From: Clostridium sp. CAG:567
Lineage (GTDB): Bacteria > Bacillota > Clostridia > TANB77 > CAG-508
Assembly: GCA_000437855.1 (NCBI GenBank)
Contig: FR902170.1
Span: 1 to 64,000 of the forward strand
Length of the DNA: 64,000 nucleotides
Direction: 5' to 3'
This document shows, one piece after another, positions 6,748-14,362 of this stretch (position 1 is the stretch's first letter; every line of letters begins with the position of its first letter). Below the pieces are notes generated by a model that saw nothing but the letters and a program-made list of their open reading frames with translations, ran no database searches and was not told the DNA's origin. The position numbers were made by a program, and so were the translations under genes.

Positions 6748-8040
6748 ATGAATAAAATTTTAATAAAAAATGGAAAAGTACTACTTTTAAAAAATGAAGA
6801 CATTGTAATTGAAAATAAAGATATTTTAATAGAAAATGGAAAAATAGTAAAAATTGAAAGAAACATACAAGATAATGCAGACAAAGTTATAGATGCACAA
6901 AATCATATAGTTATGCCAGGTTTAATAAACACGCATGCACATATACCAATGAGCATATTTAGAGAAACTACTGAAGGATGCAAGTTATATGAATGGTTAA
7001 ATGATAAAATCTGGCCAATAGAAGATAAACTAACAAGAGAAGACATATATTGGGCTAGTATGTTATCATATATTGAAATGATAAGTACAGGAACAACATG
7101 TGTAAATGACCAGTATTTTATGCCAGAGCAAATTAGAGAAGCAGCTGTGAATACAGGAGTAAGAGCAGTTATTACAAGACCAATTGTAGACATGGGCGGT
7201 GATTTACAAACAAGAATAAATGAGTTTAGAGAATTGTATGAGTCTAGAGATGAAAATAATGATCTAATTACATATTCTGTTGCTCCACATTCTTTATATA
7301 CTTGTTCTGATAAAGCATTAGAAGCATGTACAAGTTTAGCAAAAGAATATAATTTACCAATACATGTACATTTTTTAGAAAGCATAGATGAAATAGAAGA
7401 TATAAAAAATAAACATGGGAGACCAGCAATTCAAGTATTAAGAGACTACTTTAAAGATGTACATACAATATTAGCACATTGTGTAAAATTAACAGATGAA
7501 GATATAGAGGTTTTAAAAACCATGGACTGTGGAATTGCACATAACCCTATATCAAATTTAAGATTAGGATGTAAAATAGCTGATACAACTAAATATTTAA
7601 AACAAGGGTTAAATGTTGCTCTAGGAACAGACGGCCAAGGTTCAGGAAGTAATATGGATATGTTTGAAGCTATGAGAGTGGCATGTTTAGCTCAAGGTGG
7701 AATTCATGAAAACGAAGAAAGAATTACAGCTAAAGATGCGGTTAAAATGGCAACAATAAATGGAGCTAAATTATTACAATTAGACAATAAAATAGGAAGT
7801 ATTGAAGTTGGGAAAGATGCAGATATAATTTTAGTAAATATAGAAGAAAAATTAGATAATATTACAATGCTTCCTAACTTAAATAAAATTGCAAATTTAG
7901 TATATAATACATCAGGAAGAAGTGTTGATACTACAATTGTAAAAGGCAATATTTTAATGGAAAATAGACAAATAAAAAATGTAGATGTTAATGAAGTAAT
8001 TATGAAGTGCAATAAAATACTAGAAAGGCATTTATCTTAA
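6748..8040 (+). CDS. mtaD: Amidohydrolase, probable SAH/5'-methylthioadenosine deaminase
   Basis: A 430-residue amidohydrolase of the MtaD/TRZ-ATZ family, whose best known members deaminate S-adenosylhomocysteine or methylthioadenosine to the inosine forms. The metal site is readable: HAH at residues 63-65 (NTHAHIPMS), a later His in PIHVHFLES, AHCVKL, and the Asp in ALGTDGQGSGSNMDMF. I set the start at the ATG at 6748, preceded by AAGGAAGAGG; the frame is open 78 bases further upstream, into the repeat element's T run, without a ribosome site. It is 33 bases before smc and may be co-transcribed with it. Guanine or 8-oxoguanine deaminase activity is less likely but possible. Confidence 0.85.
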   Translation: MNKILIKNGKVLLLKNEDIVIENKDILIENGKIVKIERNIQDNADKVIDAQNHIVMPGLINTHAHIPMSIFRETTEGCKLYEWLNDKIWPIEDKLTREDIYWASMLSYIEMISTGTTCVNDQYFMPEQIREAAVNTGVRAVITRPIVDMGGDLQTRINEFRELYESRDENNDLITYSVAPHSLYTCSDKALEACTSLAKEYNLPIHVHFLESIDEIEDIKNKHGRPAIQVLRDYFKDVHTILAHCVKLTDEDIEVLKTMDCGIAHNPISNLRLGCKIADTTKYLKQGLNVALGTDGQGSGSNMDMFEAMRVACLAQGGIHENEERITAKDAVKMATINGAKLLQLDNKIGSIEVGKDADIILVNIEEKLDNITMLPNLNKIANLVYNTSGRSVDTTIVKGNILMENRQIKNVDVNEVIMKCNKILERHLS

Positions 8041-8073
8041 TTTTCAGAAACATTAGAAAAGGTGAAATAACAA

Positions 8074-11000
8074 ATGTATTTAAAAAGAATAGAAATGCAA
8101 GGATTTAAGTCTTTTGCAGATAAAACAGTATTAGAATTTAAACCAGGAATTACAACAGTAATTGGACCAAATGGTTCTGGAAAAAGTAATATATCAGATG
8201 CAATACGCTGGGTATTAGGAGAGCAAAGTATGAAGTCTTTAAGAGGTGCAAAATCTGAAGACATCATTTTTGCAGGAACACAAGCAAGAAAATCATTAGG
8301 ATTTGCAGAAGTATCAATTGTAATTGATAACAATGATAACAAACTTCCTATTGAATACTCAGAGGTAACAGTTACGAGAAAAATATATCGTAGCGGGGAA
8401 ACAGGTTACTTTATAAACAAGGTTCCTTGCCGTTTAAAAGATATTTTAGAACTATTTATGGATACAGGTATTGGCAAAGACGGGTATAGTATAATAGGGC
8501 AAGGTAAAATTGATGAGATTTTAAGTAATAAATCAGAAGATAGAAGACACATTTTTGAAGAGGCAGCTGGAATAGTTAAATATAGAACTAGAAAGCAAGA
8601 ATCAGAGAAAAAGTTAGAGCAAACAAAATTAAACTTACTTCGTATAAATGATATATTAGCTGAAATTGAAGCAAATATTGAGCCTTTGAAATTACAATCA
8701 GATAAAGCAAAACAATTTTTAGATTTAAGAGAAGAACTTAAATCTATTGAGGTTGGGCTATTTATATATAACATTAATACATATAAAGAAAAGCTAGAAC
8801 AACTTGTAAAAGACGAAGATATTATTACTTCTCAAAAAGAAGCAGAAGATGGCAAAATGGAAGCTTTACAAGCTTCTAAAGAAGAATTAAGACAAGTTGT
8901 AGATGATATTACAGCTCAAATTGAAAATATGCAAAATATAGGGTTTGAAAGTTCAAATAAAATAGAAAAAATAAACTCTGAAATAGGAATATCAAATGAA
9001 AGAATACAAAACAATACTGCAAATAAGCAAAGACTTGAAGCTGAAATATTAGAAGTAAAAAGCAGAATAGAAGAACTAAAAGAAGAACAAAAACAAAAAT
9101 TAGAAAAGAAAACAAATTTAACATCTAATAAAGAAAAGTTTGAAAAAGAGTTAGCAGAAAAAGAGGCAGAACTTGCAGAATTATCAAAAAAATTATCTGC
9201 TAAAGAATTAGAAATAGAAGGCAAAAAGCAAATTGTTCAAGATAATATAGACAAAAAATATGAATTGGCAGCAGAAATAAATACACAAGATGTTAATTAT
9301 GAGAACTTAGAAAAACGTAAAAAGCAACTAAAAAATGAAATTGATTCAGTTATATCTGAGTTAGATTCTACAAGATATGGTAAAAATGAAATTTCAAAAG
9401 GATTTTATGATATAGAATCAAAAAGAAATATTGCAGTAGAAAAGCTAGAGAAGAGTGTTCAAGCAAAAGAACAAAATATGCAAAAACTAAAACAATATGA
9501 AGATGAAATTTCAAAACTTACATATACACAAAGAATGAAACAAGCAAGACATCAATTCTTAATTGAAACTGAAAAAGAAAAAGAAGGATATAATAAAACA
9601 GTTAAATCTTTATTAGTAGCATGTGATAAAGACTCAAGTTTGAATAAAGGAATACATGGAGTTTTAGCAAACTTAATTTCAGTTGAAAAAGAATATGAAA
9701 CAGCAATTGAAATGTGTTTAGGGCAAGCATTGCAAAATGTTGTAACATCAACAGAACAAGATGCTAAAAAAATGATTGAATATTTAAGATCAAACAGTTT
9801 AGGAAGAGCATCGTTTTTACCAATAGCATCTGTTCAAGGCAAAAAGTTAGATAAATTAACTAAAATGGATGGAGTAATTGGAATTGCCTCAGATTTAGTA
9901 AAATGTAAAAAAGAATATGAGCAAATAATTTTAAGCTTATTAGGACGAACAGTAGTTGTTGAAGATATGGACACAGCTATTGCACTTGCTAAAAAAGATA
10001 AATATTCATTTAGAATAGTAACTCTAAAAGGTGACATCATAAGTTCTAGTGGTTCTATTTCAGGAGGAAGTGTACAAACTAAAACAGTAAATATTTTAGG
10101 AAGAAGCAGAGAAATTGAAGACCTAGAAAAGGAACTTAAAAAACTAGAAAAACAAATTGCTGACAAAACAGCAGAAAAAGAAGAGTATGCATCTTCTATT
10201 GGAGATAGTATTGAGGAGACAGCTAAACTTGAAAAAGAATTACAAGAAATTGAAATAATATATGCAACAGAAAAACAAAAAATGGTTGCAGTTGAGGAAA
10301 ATATTACTCGTTTGGAAAATAGGCTTGCTAAATTAAAAGAAGAAGTTACACAAACAGAGAAACAAAAAGAAGAAAATAGACTTTTAAAAGAGCAAAAGGA
10401 AACGGAAATACAAACTTTAACACAACAAATAGAAGAGTTAAACAAAGTAATAGAGGAATTTGCACTAAACAACAAGGATAATCAAAAATATATTGATGAT
10501 TTGAATTTTGATATTACTAATTTAAAAATATCTGTTACATCTTTTGACGAAAGTGAAAGCTCAATTGAAGAAATGGTTGAAAGAATTTCACAAGATATTA
10601 AAAATAATGAGCAAAGTATTGAAAACAAAAATCAAAATATATTAGCAATAAATGAAGAAAATACTAAACTAGAACAAACTATTACAGAATATAATGCTCA
10701 AATAGAACAAATCAAACAAGAAGTAACAAATAGTGGAACTAAAGTTGAAGAGCTAAAACAAGAAAGAATTGCTAAAAATGAAAAATTAGTAAATACAGAA
10801 AATGAAATTCAAAGTCAATTTTCTACATTAGAAAGTTTGAAAGAGCAAATTATAAAACTTGATGTTAAGAAAACAAAATTAGAGCAAGATTTACAACAAG
10901 TAGTTGAAAGCTTATGGAATGAATATGAACTAACACCAAATAGTACAGAAGAATATCAAAAGCCTAATAATGTGTCAACAGCACAAAAACAAGTAAATAG

Positions 11001-11616
11001 TTTGCGCAATAAGATAAAAGACTTAGGAAGCATAAATATTGATTCTATTGAAGAATATAAAAAGACTAAGGAAAGATATGATTTCATGTCTGAACAACGC
11101 TTAGATTTGGAAAATACAGCATCTAAACTAAGAAAAATTATAGGCGATATGACAACAACAATGCAAAATCAATTTAAAGAAAAATTTGAGCTTATAAATA
11201 AAAACTTTAATGAAGTATTTACAGAGCTATTTAATGGTGGAAAAGCAGAGTTAATATTAGAAAATGAAGAAAATATTTTAGAATGTGGAATTGATATTAG
11301 AGTTCAACCACCAGGCAAAAAACTTCAAAACATGATGCTATTATCAGGTGGAGAAAAGGCATTTACAGCAATAGCACTATTATTTGCAATATTAAAAATA
11401 AATCCAGCACCATTCTGCATATTAGACGAAATTGAAGCAGCATTAGATGATGTTAATGTTTATAGATTTGCAGAATATTTAAAGAAGTTCTGCAAGCAAA
11501 CACAATTCTTAGTAATAACACACAGAAAAGGAACAATGGAAGCAGGAGACTCAGTATATGGTGTAACTATGGAAGAAAACGGAATAAGTAAGCTATTATC
11601 AATTAAATTAAAATAA
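8074..11616 (+). CDS. smc: Chromosome segregation protein SMC
   Basis: The ATPase arm of the SMC-ScpAB condensin that compacts and segregates the chromosome. At 1180 residues it is full length. Walker A is GPNGSGKSN at 31-39; two long coiled coils rich in Lys, Glu and Gln flank a hinge at about 510-680 (from NKGIHGVLANLISVEKEYE on). The C-terminal half of the ATPase has the signature LLSGGEKAFTAIALLFAIL and Walker B FCILDEIEAALDD. In many Bacillota smc sits with rnc and ftsY; here rnc is 11 kb away. It converges on murE with a shared bidirectional terminator between them. Confidence 0.97.
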   Translation: MYLKRIEMQGFKSFADKTVLEFKPGITTVIGPNGSGKSNISDAIRWVLGEQSMKSLRGAKSEDIIFAGTQARKSLGFAEVSIVIDNNDNKLPIEYSEVTVTRKIYRSGETGYFINKVPCRLKDILELFMDTGIGKDGYSIIGQGKIDEILSNKSEDRRHIFEEAAGIVKYRTRKQESEKKLEQTKLNLLRINDILAEIEANIEPLKLQSDKAKQFLDLREELKSIEVGLFIYNINTYKEKLEQLVKDEDIITSQKEAEDGKMEALQASKEELRQVVDDITAQIENMQNIGFESSNKIEKINSEIGISNERIQNNTANKQRLEAEILEVKSRIEELKEEQKQKLEKKTNLTSNKEKFEKELAEKEAELAELSKKLSAKELEIEGKKQIVQDNIDKKYELAAEINTQDVNYENLEKRKKQLKNEIDSVISELDSTRYGKNEISKGFYDIESKRNIAVEKLEKSVQAKEQNMQKLKQYEDEISKLTYTQRMKQARHQFLIETEKEKEGYNKTVKSLLVACDKDSSLNKGIHGVLANLISVEKEYETAIEMCLGQALQNVVTSTEQDAKKMIEYLRSNSLGRASFLPIASVQGKKLDKLTKMDGVIGIASDLVKCKKEYEQIILSLLGRTVVVEDMDTAIALAKKDKYSFRIVTLKGDIISSSGSISGGSVQTKTVNILGRSREIEDLEKELKKLEKQIADKTAEKEEYASSIGDSIEETAKLEKELQEIEIIYATEKQKMVAVEENITRLENRLAKLKEEVTQTEKQKEENRLLKEQKETEIQTLTQQIEELNKVIEEFALNNKDNQKYIDDLNFDITNLKISVTSFDESESSIEEMVERISQDIKNNEQSIENKNQNILAINEENTKLEQTITEYNAQIEQIKQEVTNSGTKVEELKQERIAKNEKLVNTENEIQSQFSTLESLKEQIIKLDVKKTKLEQDLQQVVESLWNEYELTPNSTEEYQKPNNVSTAQKQVNSLRNKIKDLGSINIDSIEEYKKTKERYDFMSEQRLDLENTASKLRKIIGDMTTTMQNQFKEKFELINKNFNEVFTELFNGGKAELILENEENILECGIDIRVQPPGKKLQNMMLLSGGEKAFTAIALLFAILKINPAPFCILDEIEAALDDVNVYRFAEYLKKFCKQTQFLVITHRKGTMEAGDSVYGVTMEENGISKLLSIKLK

Positions 11617-11621
11617 AAAAA

Positions 11622-11650
11622 GAATGTCATTTAAATGACATTCCTTTTTT
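11622..11650. terminator. Bidirectional terminator between smc and murE
   Basis: A 22-base perfect palindrome (GAATGTCATTT then its complement, 11622-11643) with a run of A on the left and T on the right, so it can end both converging transcripts. Confidence 0.9.
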
Positions 11651-11655
11651 AGGCA

Positions 11656-13176
11656 TTATCCTATTTTTTTATCGTATTCTTCTAATGCCTCTAATGCATA
11701 TTGAGTATCTGTCAAACAAGGTAAATATTTTTTGCCATATTTTTGTCTTGTTTCATTACCCTTTCCAGTAATTAAAACAACACTATTTGGATTATCTAAA
11801 ATAGCTTCTTTTATAGCTTCTCCACGGTCTTCAATAATTTTGTAATTTCCATGTTCTTTAGCAACATACTCAGCAATTTCTTTGCAAATATCAACAGTTT
11901 CTTCTGGACCAGGATCTTCAGCTGTTAAGTAACTAACTTTTGAATGAATACCAGAAAGAGTACCTAAATCCCTTCTACGAAGTTGAGCTTTTCCACCAGG
12001 GCAACCAAATACTGTAATTATATTTTTATCAGGATATTCTTGTTTTGTAGATTCATATAATTTTTGGAAACTTAATTTATTATGAGCATAGTCAACAATA
12101 ACAATAATATTTCCATCTTTGCTAACATGTGCTTCCATTCTACCACTGGCTCTAGCTACTTTTAGACCATTATAAATGTTTTTAAATGGAATGTCTAAAA
12201 CCATTGCAGTAGCAATTGCAGCTAAAGCATTTTCTACATTAAATAATCCAGGCATTGTTAGTAATATTTCTTCATCAAATTTAGCTGTTTTAACTCTAAA
12301 AGAAATTGATGTGTGAGTTAATTTTTTAATATCATAAGCAAATACATCAGCTTTTTCATTTTTAGTGCTAAATGTAATAATCTTTTTAGATTTTTGGGCA
12401 TTTTCTAAAATACGGTCAATATAGTCTGAGTCTAAATTTACACAAGCGTTTTCAACTTGGGCAAAAAACTTTAATTTATAAGCAAAATAGTCTTCAAAAT
12501 TAGGATGTTCAATTGTACTAATATGGTCTTCTGAAATATTTAAAAATACACCAACTTTATATAAAACATCATGAACTCTATCTAGTTTTAAAGCTTGGCT
12601 ACTAACTTCCATAACTAAATTTTGCATTTTACAATCAACAGCATTTGCAATGTGTTCTTGCAAATCAATAGATTCTGGGCTGGTAATTAATGATTCTTTA
12701 CATTCTTTACCATCATAGGTATCAATAGAAGAAACTATTGCAGTATCTGGTAAATTGTGTTCTTTCATGTAATCATCTAAAATACTTTTTATGTAATAAG
12801 CAGTTGTTGACTTTCCTTTTGTACCAGTAAGACCAATCATATTTATTTTGTCAGCTGGAAAATCATAATACATACAAGAAACAGCAGCTAAAGCTTTTCT
12901 TATATCATTTACAACAATATGTGGAAAATCTGGGTTTGTTACATTTTCAGGTTCTGCAATATATGCAGTAGCACCATTTACAATTGCTTCATTTAAATAT
13001 TCAGGTTTATAGTTTAAACCTTTACAAATATATAAAGTGTTATTAGCAACTTCTTTTGAATTATGTTCTAATTTTTCAATTGAAGTATTTAATATGTTAT
13101 CACATAAGCAAACATTTTCTACTAAGTTTTCTTTTTTTAAAATATCAATATAATCTTTTAATAAATAACGTTTCAT
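11656..13176 (-). CDS. murE: UDP-N-acetylmuramyl-tripeptide synthetase (MurE family)
   Basis: ATP-dependent Mur ligase that adds the third amino acid to UDP-MurNAc-L-Ala-D-Glu in peptidoglycan precursor synthesis. The 506 residues cover all three Mur domains: the N-terminal UDP-binding part, the ATP-binding domain with GTKGKST at 118-124, and a C-terminal domain with GCPGGKAQLRRRDLG. The diaminopimelate-recognition motif DNPR is replaced by EDPGPEE (near residue 420), and the P-loop has the GTKGK form seen in lysine-adding enzymes. I therefore infer that it may not use meso-DAP, though dapA and dapB are also in this window. Monocistronic, convergent with smc. Confidence 0.88.
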   Translation of the reverse strand: MKRYLLKDYIDILKKENLVENVCLCDNILNTSIEKLEHNSKEVANNTLYICKGLNYKPEYLNEAIVNGATAYIAEPENVTNPDFPHIVVNDIRKALAAVSCMYYDFPADKINMIGLTGTKGKSTTAYYIKSILDDYMKEHNLPDTAIVSSIDTYDGKECKESLITSPESIDLQEHIANAVDCKMQNLVMEVSSQALKLDRVHDVLYKVGVFLNISEDHISTIEHPNFEDYFAYKLKFFAQVENACVNLDSDYIDRILENAQKSKKIITFSTKNEKADVFAYDIKKLTHTSISFRVKTAKFDEEILLTMPGLFNVENALAAIATAMVLDIPFKNIYNGLKVARASGRMEAHVSKDGNIIVIVDYAHNKLSFQKLYESTKQEYPDKNIITVFGCPGGKAQLRRRDLGTLSGIHSKVSYLTAEDPGPEETVDICKEIAEYVAKEHGNYKIIEDRGEAIKEAILDNPNSVVLITGKGNETRQKYGKKYLPCLTDTQYALEALEEYDKKIG

Positions 13177-13272
13177 AAGTGCTCCTAGTCATATAAATTT
13201 GATAATATTTTATATCAAAATATAACAAAATGCAATACAAATATAAATACAAAAGTAAGGCATAAAATTTTG

Positions 13273-13301
13273 TTGAAATTTGTCTAAATACATTATATAA
13301 T
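13273..13301 (+). promoter_or_regulatory. Sigma-A promoter of the E2-like gene
   Basis: TTGAAA at 13273-13278 and TATAAT at 13296-13301 with 17 bases between; the gene starts 27 bases downstream. Confidence 0.75.
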
Positions 13302-13327
13302 AATAAATGAAAATAGGGAGGATGTTT

Positions 13328-14179
13328 ATGTTTGGATATAGATCAGACGGAAGAAAGATAAAAAATATTCCGCCGTTTTTTAAGATTATTCCGCAGGTAA
13401 TGAGAACAAGAAGTGATTCACAAGTTTATTATACTTATGATATGCCTATAAAAGAAATTGATAATTATATTGATAAAAAAGCTGAAGAAAACATTAAAAT
13501 TTCATATATTGATATAGTATATTCAGCATTAGTAAGGCTTATGGCTCAGAGACCAAGGCTTAATAGATTTGTAATGAATGGTAGAACTTATGCAAGAAAT
13601 GAGATATTTATATCATTAGCTATAAAAAAGAATTTAACTGATGATGGAATAGAAACTACAATAAAATTACCATTTACAGGTAAAGAAAACATTTTTGAAA
13701 TAAAAGAAAAATTAGGAAGTGTTATTAATGAAAACAAAAATGTTGAAAAAAATAATGATACAGATGCGTTAGCCAGAACTTTATCGATAATACCAAATTT
13801 TGTTTTGAAATTTGCAGTAAGCACAATAATGTTTTTAGATAAGCATGGAATTTTACCAAAGGCTATTATAAAGGCAAGTCCATTCCATACAAGTGCATTT
13901 TTAACAAATGTGGCTTCACTTGGAATAGATGCAATATATCACCATTTATATGACTTTGGAACGACAGGAATATTTTTAGCAATGGGAAAAAAGAAAAAAA
14001 GCTACATATATGATGATGATACTTTTAAAGAGGAAAAATGTATATCACTTGCCTTTGTGTGTGATGAAAGAATTTGTGACGGATACTATTTTGCAAACTC
14101 TGTAAAGTTATTTAACAAATACCTAAAAAAGCCAGAGCTATTAGAAGAAAACATAGAAAAAGTAGAAGACTGTAAATAA
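13328..14179 (+). CDS. 2-oxoacid dehydrogenase E2-type acyltransferase homologue, catalytic His replaced
   Basis: A 283-residue protein resembling the C-terminal catalytic domain of lipoyl acyltransferases (E2), of the chloramphenicol acetyltransferase fold. There is no lipoyl or E1/E3-binding domain and no dehydrogenase genes nearby. In E2 enzymes the active site reads DHRxxDG; here the equivalent near the C-terminus is CDERICDGYY, so the catalytic His is Glu while the DG is kept. It is probably not a normal acyltransferase; orphan homologues of this kind occur in clostridia with unknown role. The start at 13328 follows AGGGAGG with ideal spacing; an earlier ATG at 13322 overlaps that site. 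It has its own promoter and terminator. Confidence 0.7.
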   Translation: MFGYRSDGRKIKNIPPFFKIIPQVMRTRSDSQVYYTYDMPIKEIDNYIDKKAEENIKISYIDIVYSALVRLMAQRPRLNRFVMNGRTYARNEIFISLAIKKNLTDDGIETTIKLPFTGKENIFEIKEKLGSVINENKNVEKNNDTDALARTLSIIPNFVLKFAVSTIMFLDKHGILPKAIIKASPFHTSAFLTNVASLGIDAIYHHLYDFGTTGIFLAMGKKKKSYIYDDDTFKEEKCISLAFVCDERICDGYYFANSVKLFNKYLKKPELLEENIEKVEDCK

Positions 14180-14188
14180 AATTATAGG

Positions 14189-14227
14189 AATAAATGTAAA
14201 TACAAAAGTGTTTGCATTTATTTTTTT
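14189..14227 (+). terminator. Rho-independent terminator after the E2-like gene
   Basis: A 15-bp stem with two G-U pairs (14189-14203 with 14208-14222) and a 4-base loop, followed by T residues to 14227, where repeat copy 2 begins. Confidence 0.85.
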
Positions 14228-14305
14228 GTAGAAGACAAATACGCGATTTATTAGAATTTCTAGCAGTTTGCACTGTGTAGAAATTTTTAAAATTTGTATT
14301 TTTTA
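14228..14305 (+). repeat. Structured RNA repeat element, copy 2
   Basis: Gapless homologue of 6592-6669. GAATTTCT (14254-14261) pairs with AGAAATTT (14279-14286) and GCAGT (14263-14267) with ACTGT (14272-14276) around a TTGC loop. Relative to copy 1 one A-T pair has become C-G (14260 with 14280) and a G-C has become G-U, so the pairing is kept while the sequence changed. It again lies just after a terminator and before a T-rich stretch. Confidence 0.7.
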
Positions 14306-14362
14306 CATAAACCAAGTACAAGCATCATATAATTAACTAACTTAAAACAAAGGAGGATAATT

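Noticed and set aside
9834..10475. A 213-residue minus-strand frame inside smc
   Set aside because: Ser/Phe-rich translation opposite the coiled-coil codons of smc, without ribosome site or domains.
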